Source of the DNA: Prunella strophiata
Taxonomy: Eukaryota > Chordata > Aves > Passeriformes > Prunellidae
NCBI GenBank assembly: GCA_036583965.1
Contig: JAZBQD010000034.1
Coordinates: 9,385,040-9,449,039, forward strand
Direction of reading: 5' to 3'
Length of the DNA stretch: 64,000 nucleotides
Shown here: piece by piece, positions 46,801 through 58,000 of the stretch
Layout: each line of letters starts with the position of its first letter
How positions within the stretch are numbered: position 1 is the stretch's first letter
Made by a program: the position numbers and the translations under genes
Notes under the pieces: generated by a model
The model's database searches: none
Told to the model about the DNA's origin: nothing
What the model saw: only the letters and a program-made list of their open reading frames with translations

Positions 46801-49800
46801 TACCTCCAGGACGTGTTTCTCCTGCTGCACTGCAAAGCCAAGCAGAGACTGCACAACCAAGTGCCAGGAGCAGGATCTCCAAGGATGGGATGGTTTTGTT
46901 TGGGTTTTTTTCAAAGTCCAAGAAAACAGTTTGAAAGATACCCATCTCCACAGAGAATTCAAACCCCACGGGGTGGCTGTGAGCAGCCCTCAGGGAGCTC
47001 CCCAAATGGAAAAGGATCCAATTCCCACCAAAATCACTGTGGCAAACATTAACCACGCAGCACAACCCCCCTGCAGGGTGAACACAGGCTATTTCAGCAT
47101 TGGGAAGCAAAACATTTGACAGACATGGCCAGCACAGGGCCCATTTAACTCTGTGACTTTGCCACACTGAAAGCCCAGGGACTGCTTTCTGGTTGGTCCT
47201 TTTTGGCAGGCAGCTGTAAGGACATTGCCCCATCTGTAGCTGGACCCCTTCTGCTCCACCAAGCCAGGAGAACAGTGTCTCATCTCCTTACCTCTCCCAA
47301 AACCTTGTACTCACCATCTTACAGCACTGCTCCCTTTACTCTGTCTCTGTTTCACAATGGCCATTGAAATTCATTGTTAAACTCATCACTTGGCCAGTCT
47401 CATCTCCTGTCTTTCCCTGTTCTTGCAGCCTCTGACAAAGAAGTTGATGGGCTTGGGGATGATTTTGCTCGGTCCTTATCCTGGGGAAGAGGCTCTTTCT
47501 TGTATTGAAGGAAAAAGGGACATGGAAAATTGAAAGGAAAAAAGAAAATGGAGGGAGGTGAGGGAAGAAAACGAGAGGAGGAAAGAAAACTTGGGATACA
47601 TGCTGGCAAAAGAGTAGTAAGGGAACAGTTGTCCTTATTTTCCAATGAAATTATGATTTTTTCTTCAAGCTTCTGATCTCAAAACCTTGGGCCAAGCCCC
47701 CACCACAGCTCATGAGGGGAACGCTGCTCTGGGTGCACTCAGCACTCGCTTTGTTTTGTGTTTTGGGTTTTTATTGCTTTTAAATGCTCCTCTTGAAGGG
47801 AATCAAAAGGTGGGGCTGGGGCCACACCTGCTTCCTGGCAGGCTGCAGCACTTTTCTGCGATATGGCCAACAAACACAGCAGCCCCCACCTTGCAGGAGA
47901 CCCCTGGGAGGGCCCCCAGAGAATACCCCAGCCACTCACCCCAGCTGGCCAGAATAGCCTTTTCCTGCACCAATCCCCCCAAATCACCCGTGCCCAGGTC
48001 TCCCCACGCACACACTTTGAATCTCAGCGCTGTGTTTGTTCCCTCCTTTCAAGCCGACAGATTTGGGCATGTCTTCGACAGAGGTTCAGCATTTGGATGT
48101 TAAATTTAGACGCGCTGTGCTCGGGCTCTGATTAGAGATACCCCGGCTGTTTACTGGCTTTGTGGGGAGTTTGCATCTGCAGGGCTGAGGGCGAAGCCCC
48201 CCGGGGCTCTCTGATCCTCGCCCGGTGATTGGGAGGGGAGGCTGAATCACCACATAATGATGCCCTGGTATTTCCCTCAGTCGGGAGCGTGCCCTGCCTT
48301 CCACACTCCATCCCACCGTGGGCTGCCTCCCCATGTGCAGCCAGCTCCTGCAGGCCACCAAAGAGGGAAGGGGAGCACTCTCAGCAGTAGAAATAAGAAA
48401 TAAATGGTCCCATGAGGTGAAGAGACCAGAGGCAAGTGAGGGTGTTCAAGTGTTAAATGCTTGCAGCTGATGTGGCAGCCCTGAAGTGTGTGTGGCCCTT
48501 GCCAGCAGGTCCCATGGATCATGCACTAATTACTGTCAGCACAAGGACATGGGGTAGTGCAGCTTAGAAAAGCAGGAGGAATGGTTCTCTTAATGTGCAT
48601 GAAAAATCTGTTTGATTTCACCCAGTTTCCATCTGGAGATCCTTGAAATCCATGGCAAGGACCCCTGAGCTTTGCAGTGCTGCTCCTCCTTGGTAGCCAC
48701 ACCTACATTTGGGAATAAGGGCCAGTATATTGATTTTTTTTTTTTTTCCCCTGGTTTCTTGCTATGCAAAGCTCTCAGCCCACAGAACAAAAGTCATAGA
48801 AACCCACCTCTTTTCTGCTGATTCATTGCTGTCATCTTCCAGGGTCAGTCCCAACAGGATTTTCCCTGGAGCTGAGCCAATTCACCAGATTTCCCCTCTC
48901 TTCAGAGCACTGTCCCCCATTTTTCTGCTAAGCTTCCCCATGGCCCTTGGAAATGTCCCAGTCCCACTTCTGGATAGTTTTGTATTGTGACTGTGGCATA
49001 AATGATTCCAGAAGCAGAAAACCGATCAGGGACAGCACAGTCATCTCCTGGGAGATCTATCACACTTCAAATTGCACTAAAACCATGCTGCAGAAAGAAA
49101 AACAGGACCCTCAGAGCATGATTGCTTCCCAGTGCAGCCTACTAAAGGAGAAACTGCAGGCAATAGGGGATGATTTCCAGGTCTAGGGTGGGAAGTTGCT
49201 GTCAGGGGACACAGACTCTGTGTAATACTCTTCCATTGAGCATGGTCCTGACACAAAGAGAAACTCTTGAAAAGTTGGTGGTGATGCCTCCTAGACAATT
49301 CTCCCCAAGTTTTGACTGTGTCTTTCAAAGTTTCAGATCATTTCCAGAGGAAATGAGGCTTCTGCCTCATGCCCCAGATACGTAGTCACTCTCCATCCCT
49401 CATAATAACTGCTGAAGCCATTGATTGCTTTCAGTCCAGCTTGTAATTGAAAGCAAAGCTCTAAGAAATATTGAGGTCACAACAGGTTTTGAAAAATAAT
49501 TATCTGGACAGAGGAGTAAAACCCTGCTAATGCAGAGGGGAAAAGCAGCAGTGTTAAGTGAAGCCCTTCTTAGATGTCAGGAAATTTACAGGGAAGAGGG
49601 AGGTTAAGTACATTCCAGGAGAGATTCAGACGAAAGCTTGCATCTTGTTAAATGCCAGAAAACCCACTCCTTGCTCAAGGTTATCCTCCTATATTGAATT
49701 GCTGGTGCCCAGGAAGGCATGTGCTCTGGATCCAGCTTTTCTTGTGGTTGTGCAGTTCATAACGTCTCTGCTTTGTGGCTTCTCTGATGTCTTATGAGAG

Positions 49801-51535
49801 ATGAGTTCACGTTGCCGTTTGAGTACAATTCAATTAAAAAGTCAATTAGCCCAGATACAAAGCGATCGGATTCATTAAGTCTGCTGTTGGTGGAGCAGCT
49901 CTGGTTTGGGTGCTGGTTTATTCTGCTGTCTTGCTCCTCTCTGGGGTGTGTGGATTACCCTGCTCCCTGCTGCAGCCTGCGAGCGTCTCCTCTCCAGGTT
50001 CAGCAGTTGAAAATGCTGGAAGGGAGTAGCTCAAGGCAAGTCCCTACATGCTGCACAGCTCTGAAGAGCTGTTAAGTAACAAGCAGCAAGCAGAGCTTTT
50101 AAGAACATGGTTTTCAACTTCTCAGAAGGAGCCACATGCCTTTCTGGGTCACCCCTATCTGCCCTCCAAGTTTTTCTTTAATTTGAAAATTTGGGACTGT
50201 GTTGTGTTTCCTAGAAGTGAAATGATGGCATGAAAAAATGAGTCTGAATTTTGTCAAAGCTGAATTGTGTTGATTTCTCTCTGACTTCTGGTAGTTTGAC
50301 TTCAGCTTCAGACCATTTGTTTCAAAATGGAATGATCACAGAGAGATTTTTTGGATGGTTGGCTTCTATTTAGCAAGGAGAAAAGGATTTGAAGCAGATA
50401 TGAAATTTGCAGCTTTGTATTTATCAGTAATTAGACACCTCAGTGAGAGAATATGACACATACTGTTAGTTGGGATCTAACAATTTGTTCCTAACATTCA
50501 ACTTGAGTTACAAATTGAACTAGTTCTGGTTCTTAAAGAGATGAGTCTTGAAAAAGTGTCTGGAAAAACAAGTCTTCCCTGTTTAAATTAGGAATGTGCC
50601 AAATGACTGGCAGGTACTTGATATATAATTTAAATTTAAAACAGGAAGAAACAGTTCTAGATAAAGATCTCCTGGGATATCTAGGGGAAATATATGCACC
50701 TATATTTAGCTTATCCCTGGTTTCAACCCCTAACTGCACACACAGCAGCATGCACTTAGCTTTTGAAAAGAACAGGCCTTGATCCTTTAACAAGCTCTGC
50801 AAAGCTCCCTAATAAAGTTACATCCCTGTTAATCACATATGTGCTCCCCAGTTCCTCCTTTGATACACCTTGTTCACAGAGATAAACCATGGAGCCACAG
50901 CTGCTGGGGAGCTGCTGGAGAGGGAAGCTGATGGCAGGTGGTCATGGATGGCAGATCCTCCACAGGAATCCTGACCCTGGGGCTTTGCCAGGAGAAGCCA
51001 CCAACCAGAGGGAGTACTCAAGGGCTGAGGGTGACATGGGCAGAGTGTCTGGCTGGAAACCTGCTCCTTCAGTCAGCACAGAGGAGGCAGCAGGGTCAGG
51101 CTGTGAATTAGAAGAACTTTGAGGTAATTGAAGCAGAGCTTGACTAGAAAGTGAGAGAAAGCTGTTGGAAGGGCCACATCATGAAGCTGCACATTCAGAA
51201 GGAATTTTTACAGCATGGCATGTGTTCCCCATCATTGCTGGGGAAGGACAACACATCCTGTAGCACAGGGAGAGGAAAGGGAAGACAACCATAGAGAGGC
51301 ACATGAATCAGTTTGTATTTTGACTCTTTGAAGATACTTTTCAGTGGAGAGAGAAGTTAAGATGGAGAAGGGAGGCTGGAGAAATAAAACAAGAGGGAAT
51401 TTGGATTGGGGGTGGAGAGTGTAGATATGCTGTTTGACTAAGGAGAAAGCAGAATGAAGGAAGGGCAAGATTGCTCACAGAAGAGCAAGTCAGCCTGATC
51501 AGAGCATTTTGCATGGCTTAGCACATTTTGCCCTC
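43848..51535. other. Non-coding 7.7 kb upstream of FAT2
   Basis: No supported gene. The stretch 48,010-48,260 has more CpG than its surroundings and no visible repeats, and may be a regulatory element. T-rich runs occur near 48,736. Confidence 0.55.
47506..47590. repeat. Purine-rich tract
   Basis: Almost all A/G on the + strand over about 85 bases; low complexity. Confidence 0.85.
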
Positions 51536-51541
51536 TATAAA
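51536..51541 (+). promoter_or_regulatory. FAT2: Candidate TATA box before FAT2
   Basis: TATAAAGG lies 246 bp before the FAT2 start codon, in a position where an alternative promoter could give a transcript starting near 51,567 and running unspliced into the coding exon. This competes with the spliced 5'UTR model, and both could be true. Confidence 0.3.
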
Positions 51542-51765
51542 GGCAGAAACTGAAGCAGAGAAAGTGAAGAAATCTGAGCCAGCGTAGGGATGTGGGAGGA
51601 CAGATCTCTCACTGGGACAAAGGGAAGAAGAGCTGAGCTGACAATTGCATCAGTAAAGGTCGGGGTAGACAGAGCAGGGAGGTGAAGCTGAGCCCTTGCA
51701 GACTTTTATCTGTAACACACTGACCTTAATTAAACTTACCAATGTTTTTCCTTTGACACCTGCAG

Positions 51766-54700
51766 GGCTCAAGGAGACACCACACCATGGAAGTCTCCAT
51801 CAGGAGTCACTTCCTGAGTGTTGCTGTTTTCCTGATGCATTGTGTGGTCCACAATGCCAGCTGTGAGAAGAGCAACACTTCCCCTCTGCACTTCACCCAC
51901 TTCTTCTACAATGCCACCATCTATGAGAATTCAGCCCCCAAGACCTACGTGGAGAGCTACGTCAAAATGGGTATTTACAAGAGAGACCCTGAGTGGGACA
52001 TCAGGTACAGAATAGCTTCTGGGGACAACACTGGTCTGTTTAAAACAGAGGAGCATGTGATTGGGGATTTCTGCTTCTTGAGAATAAGAACCAGGAGCAG
52101 CAACACAGCACTTTTAAACCGTGAGGTCAAAGACAGTTACATGTTAATAATCAAGGCCACAGAGAGCACCTTTGCCTACGAAGCCTGGGCCAAAGTCTTG
52201 ATCCATATTCTGGACAGAAATGACTTGAAACCTCTCTTTTCACCCCCCTCCTACAAAGTGTCCATCAGAGAAGACACTCCTCTGAAAACAGTGGTCAGCA
52301 CGCTCAGTGCCACTGATGCTGACGCTGGCCAGAACGCTGAGTTCTACTATGCCCTCAACACCAAGTCCAACCTGTTCACTGTGCACCCCACCACGGGGGC
52401 AGTTATGGTCACAGGCAGGCTGAACAGCACCCATCGAGGCAGGCATAACCTGCAGGTTTTGGCTGTGGACAGAATGAGAAAGATCACAGAGGGGAATGGC
52501 TTTGGGAACTTGGCCAGTCTCACCATCCAGGTGGAGCCCTCTGCCAGGAAACCCCCCTTCTATCTCCTCGGTGAAGGTGACATCACCTGACTCAGATGAA
52601 GATTTTATCTATGCAACTCTCTCTGTAGAAAGTGGTGACTCAGAAGCAGGGATTGATTCAGTTGAGTTTGTGGATGGAGATCCGGGAAGACATTTCAAAG
52701 CCATCAAATCCTACTTTGGGAGCACTGAGTTCATGATTGTGTCAAACAAAGAGATAAACTGGTTACTTTACCCATTTGGTTTCAACCTCAGTGTGCAGGC
52801 CAAGGACAAGAGCAAGCCACCACTGTTCTCTCCTGTCAGAGTTGTCCACATACCTCCCTCCAAGTATGTTTCTGCCAGGTTTGAGAAGGAAGTGTACCGG
52901 GTCCAGCTCAGTGAATTTTCCCCAGCTGGAAGCCAGGTTGTTATGGTGAAGATCACACCAGTTGTCCCAAATCTTAAATACATTTTGAGACCGACTCCTG
53001 ACAGCACAAGCTTTAAGATCAATCCTCACACTGGACTGATAACTACAGTCAGAGCAATGGACTTTAATGAGCAGTCTAGTTTTGAGCTTGAAGTTACAAG
53101 CAGTAACAGTCACACATCCACAACTGTTATTGTTGACATCACCGACTGCAACAATCACACTCCAAGTTTTACTCAGTCTTCCTACCATGGGGCCTTTGAT
53201 GAAAATGTTCCTCCTGGCACCAGTGTCTTAACAGTAAAGGCTACAGATGAAGATAAAGGAGACAATGGCTTTGTCACCTACAGCATAGCCAACCAGAAAT
53301 CAGTTCCCTTTGTCATTGACCCCTATTCTGGTGTCATTTCCACCTCCAAGTCGATGGACTACGAGCTGATGCAGAGATGGTACCACCTACGAGTGTGGGC
53401 GTCAGATTGGGGCTCACCCTTCCGCCGCGAGACCGAGGTGTACGTCTCCCTCACGCTGAGCAATGTCAACGACAACGCTCCTGTGTTTGAGAAGGCAAGC
53501 TGCAGTGGCACCATCCCACGGGACTTTCCAGTTGGGAGCCCTGTGGCCACGGTCTCTGCAATCGACAGTGATGAGCTGCAGCATATCAAATACGAAATCA
53601 AGTCTGGCAACGAGTTGCAGCATTTTGAACTGAATCCCATCTCTGGAGTAATATCCCTTAGAATATCTCTGCGAGATCTTCCTTCTGAACAGCCACTTTT
53701 CTACTCTTTGAAAATAACTGCAACAGACGGAGAGAACTACGCTTTGCCAACATCTGTAAACATCACTGTGGTCAGCCAAGGTCTCCCTGTCAAAATGCAG
53801 TGTGAGGAAACAGGAGTCTTGAAGCAACTGACAGAAACCATCATACACTCCATCGAGTCTCAGTCTCAAGGCCATGGGCAGGATGATGAAACATCTCTGA
53901 ACTTGCACCTTATAAACCATAATGCTCCTAAGTTTGATGACAGCTTTCCACGATCCATTGATATCATAGAGACTGTTCCCATCAATTCAACTGTTGCTGA
54001 CCTTTCAGCCATTGATCCTGACACGGGTTTTAATGGAAAATTGGTTTATGTGATCTCAGATGGAAATGATGACAGCTGCTTTACAATTGACCTGGAGCTG
54101 GGTCTCCTTCAAGTCCTTTCTCCTTTAGATCATGAGCAAACCAGCTTCTACATTCTCAACATTACCATGTATGACCTTGGCACACCACAGAAATCATCTT
54201 GGACACTATTGGCTGTGAATGTGTTGGATACCAATGATAATACTCCTAAATTCCCTCAAGGTGCCTATTGGGTGGCAATACCAGAACATGTAGCAGCAGG
54301 GACAACAATAGCTCAACTGAAAGCAGAAGATGCTGATACAGATGACAATGGGAGAGTAAAATACTCCCTCCTAACCCCCACGGACAAGTTTGCCATTAAC
54401 AGTGTCACTGGAGAAGTGACAGTTACAGGTGCTCTGGATAGAGAATTGTGGCCTTGCTATGTGCTGAAAATAGAAGCTAGGGACCAGCCCAAAACAGGCT
54501 TCCAGCTGTTCTCTGTTACAGACCTCGTTGTGACTCTGGAGGATGTAAATGACAACACCCCTCAGTGCCTCCCAGCCCTCAACAGTGTGAAGGTCCCCGA
54601 AGACCTTCCCGTGGGGACCATCCTCCTGTTTCTGGAAGCTTTTGACCCTGATGCTGGTTCTGGGGGGGAGGTGAGGTACAGCCTCATTAACAATGAGGAG

Positions 54701-55052
54701 ATGATGTTTCATGTGGATAAGCTGACCGGGGCGCTCCGTTTGGAGAAGGAGCTGGACTATGAGAAGAGGGACTCTTACAACCTAACCGTGCAGGTCAGTG
54801 ACGGTGGGAAGCCCTTCTCTCGCTCTTCCCTCTGCCACCTGGAAGTGAACGTCATTGATGTCAACGAGAACTTGAACCCACCACGCTTTGCCTCCTTTGT
54901 CTTCAAAGGCTGGGTGCAGGAGAACAGCCCCAGGGGCACGTCAGTGATGATGGTCACGGCCAAGGACATCGACAGGGGCAGAGATGGAGAGGTTCAGTAT
55001 TTCCTCCGAGAAGGCACTGGCCTGTCTGTCTTCCACATTGAAAAGGACACAG
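51766..55052 (+). CDS. FAT2: FAT2 first coding exon (3.3 kb), frameshifted
   Basis: The acceptor CCTGCAG ends at 51765. The ATG at 51787 has a good context (CACCATGG). The frame 51787-52590 covers the signal peptide and the first two cadherin repeats, then stops at TGA 52588-52590. Homology to FAT2 continues without loss in the frame one base on, open from before the break to the donor GTAAGG at 55053. The switch lies in the C6 run at 52552-52557: five C would restore the family sequence (..ARKPPSISSV..). The exon then encodes residues to 1088 and one base of 1089. Such a giant first coding exon is typical of FAT2. Confidence 0.93.
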
Positions 55053-58000
55053 GTAAGGACATCTTCATTTAATAGTGGCCCTTGAAGGCTTAAACTACCT
55101 GCTGTGTTTGGCCTGGCTGTTTACAATGTTCTATGCATTCAAGCCTTTCTGTATTGTGCAGGGATTTACTAAGTCTATCCCTGGATCTGGGTAGGGGTTT
55201 TTCTCCTTAAAATAACAGCAAATCAATGTCTGTTCTCCCCCAAAATAGAGGTCTTCTCTATCACTTGTATACCAAAAATTAAGCTCAGCAGAAGCAAGCC
55301 CCTCACACAATCTCACATCCACACAAGGTGGGTGCCAGAGTTTGTGTGTGCAGCAAAGAGCAGGAAGCAAACTTGAGACTGCTCTGGCATCAAGGGTGGA
55401 GTGGTCAGAGTTCCTTAAATCCCTCACAAACACTCCCTGTCCTTCTCCCAGGCACCATACGGACCATAGGATCTCTGGACCGAGAGGGGACATCTCACTA
55501 CTGGCTGACTGTGCTGGCCCTTGACCTGGGAACAATTCCTCTGTCTTCTGTGACTGAAATTTATATTGAAGTCACTGATACCAATGACAACCCACCTCAG
55601 ATGTCCAGACCTGTCTTCTATGCCTCTGTGATGGAGAATTCCCCACCAAACACATCTGTCATTCAGCTTGATGCCTTCGATCCAGACTCCAGCTCAGAGG
55701 GAAAACTGACTTTTCATATTCTAACTGGAAATCCTCAAGGACTCTTCACCATTAACCTCATTACAGGTAAGACTGCCCCAGCTCAGCACCTGTTTTTGAG
55801 GCTTCTAGTGCCCAGAGGATGTTACATCTTCAATATAAACAGCCCACACAGCTGCCTTTGTCACACTTTCCTCCTGCAGCATAAGTCCCAGTCTCCAAAT
55901 ACTCTCTGTGGGGAGTCTGAGGATTGAAACCCTCAACCTGAGGGCTGTGATTTGCATCCAGATGGCTCTTAGAATGACACAAATGTGCTGCTTTCAAAGC
56001 CCTAAACAGTTGCTTTTAATCTTCCCCCTTATAAACAACTGTTGCACAGCCTGAGCGAGGGAACACCCTTCTTTAGGTGACTGTTCCTGACACAGACCCA
56101 GGCAGGATTAACAGAAATGAATTCCACTGCACTTAAAGGCTCCACCCATCCTCCAGCACTATTAATGTAGTAAGTGTAGTAAGCCTCTTCTGCCATCTTC
56201 CTAGACTGTATCTTTCATCTGAGGATTATTTACCAGATCTTCCAGAGCCATCAAAAACCCGCTGATGTTTTGTGTAAACAGCTTCCTCAAACTATCCCAG
56301 CAGAGCTGACATTGGGCCAGTCTGGCAGGGAAAGCTGTGCCGAGCCCTTCATGCCATCAGCTCCTGGGAGAAGAGGGAAGGGAGGGCACAGAGCCTGAGC
56401 ATGGGAGAGGATTAATTGCATGACTTTGATCTCCTGGAGATGATAAAAGCAGTTCAGCTACTGCAGCAGGATGGAAGCTTGCTCTCAGATGAGGAGCTGG
56501 ATGTATTCAAAAAGTCTAGAGCTGCTCTCTGCTATGTGTTTCCAGTGGTGTAATGGCTCTCTGGCAGTGCTCTACAGCTGGCTAGGAGGGGAATTGAAGA
56601 AAGGTATTATTATTATTATGAAATACTAAAATAATTTTGTCACAAGAACCTCACAGGGTGTATTTACATGGCACTGTATAAATGCACCTGGAGATGTCAG
56701 CTAACTGTGACCACTGCTGCCCACAGCTGTAGCTGTCTGTGCTGCCAGAAGCTTTTTAGCCTGGTCAGGACATTGCTCTGCACCCAACTTTCCCACATAA
56801 TCCAAACAGCCATGCACAACCCAGGACAGCTTACACAATGCAAGGTTCTGCAGAAATGTTCCTTCAGAAGCCCCGTTGCATAAAACCACTGCCTTTTTGA
56901 TGGGATGTGGAGCAGGATGGCTGTCAGGACACCAAGCTGGCTCCCCTCTTCCCTGAGCAGCTGTGCACCCTGCAGGAAATTCAGCCTTTATGCTGCAGGC
57001 AAAACTTTCAGCCCCATGTGAGTGCAATGTCACGAGCCAAGGCTGTCATGTTCCATAGCAAAAGGAGTGACTGGCAAAATCCAAATGTTTGCTAATGAGA
57101 CACCTCACCTCTGAGCCAACCCATTAATCTCCATCTTAGACTAAAAAAGCTCTCTCAGGTGTGAGTCATCTCCATCTCTCCCTATACTCATGTGATTTGC
57201 ATGAGAAAAGTGATAAGTTTGTCAGTTCTGAAAGAAACCAATGGGCTGATCTTATCTCTTGGACAGTTGCTAGAGCTCTCTTCTTTAAACTCTGAGCTTG
57301 GAGATTGTTGAAGGTCCTGCTTCCAAGCTTGATGAGGATTCAGTTATCCATTATTATACTTGCATGTCACCCAAAAGAGCCTATAATTACCTGTGAACAT
57401 TGGCATAAACTGAGCAGTTATATCCTCATGTTTACAGTATCTAAAGAGAAGTCATTTGCTGCTGCTGCCAGAAGGAATATCACAGCTTGTCTAACGTTCA
57501 GGGCCCTAGGCAGCCTTTTGGAAACCCAGCAGTATTTTCATTCTGCAGGCTAGTTGCTCCATTAAGTAGAATAAAAAACAATAATCTTTGGTCTCAGCTT
57601 GGTATTGCAGCACTGGAAGATGAGCTGCTGTCGTCCCCATTAGTGCAGGATTGCATTAAAAAAAAAAAAAAAAAAAGGGATTATCCCACTGCAGGGCAGA
57701 AGATTGTGATCAAGACATTTCCTTTTCACCTATCCCACATGGTCATTGTCATCAAAGGACAGACAAATAAGTCACACTGGCACTGAAATAAGCCAGGGCA
57801 CAAGAGGCCCAGAGGTCAGTTTGGGTCTCTCCTAGGCAGGATGTTTCTGGTAGTGACCTCTTGGCAAAGGGAGAGGAGGAGGAGGAGGGAGCTCCTGTGT
57901 CTTAATAGGAATTAAGGTCCACATGTACTGCTACAACAGGTGTATCTACACCCAGAATAACCCTGCAGAATAGCCCTGGATAATCATTTAGGGCAGAGTG

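Noticed and set aside
52590..52612. FAT2 as a processed or decayed pseudogene
   Set aside because: Introns are intact, all junctions are good, and about 1,070 further codons are open, with a single one-base break in a homopolymer.
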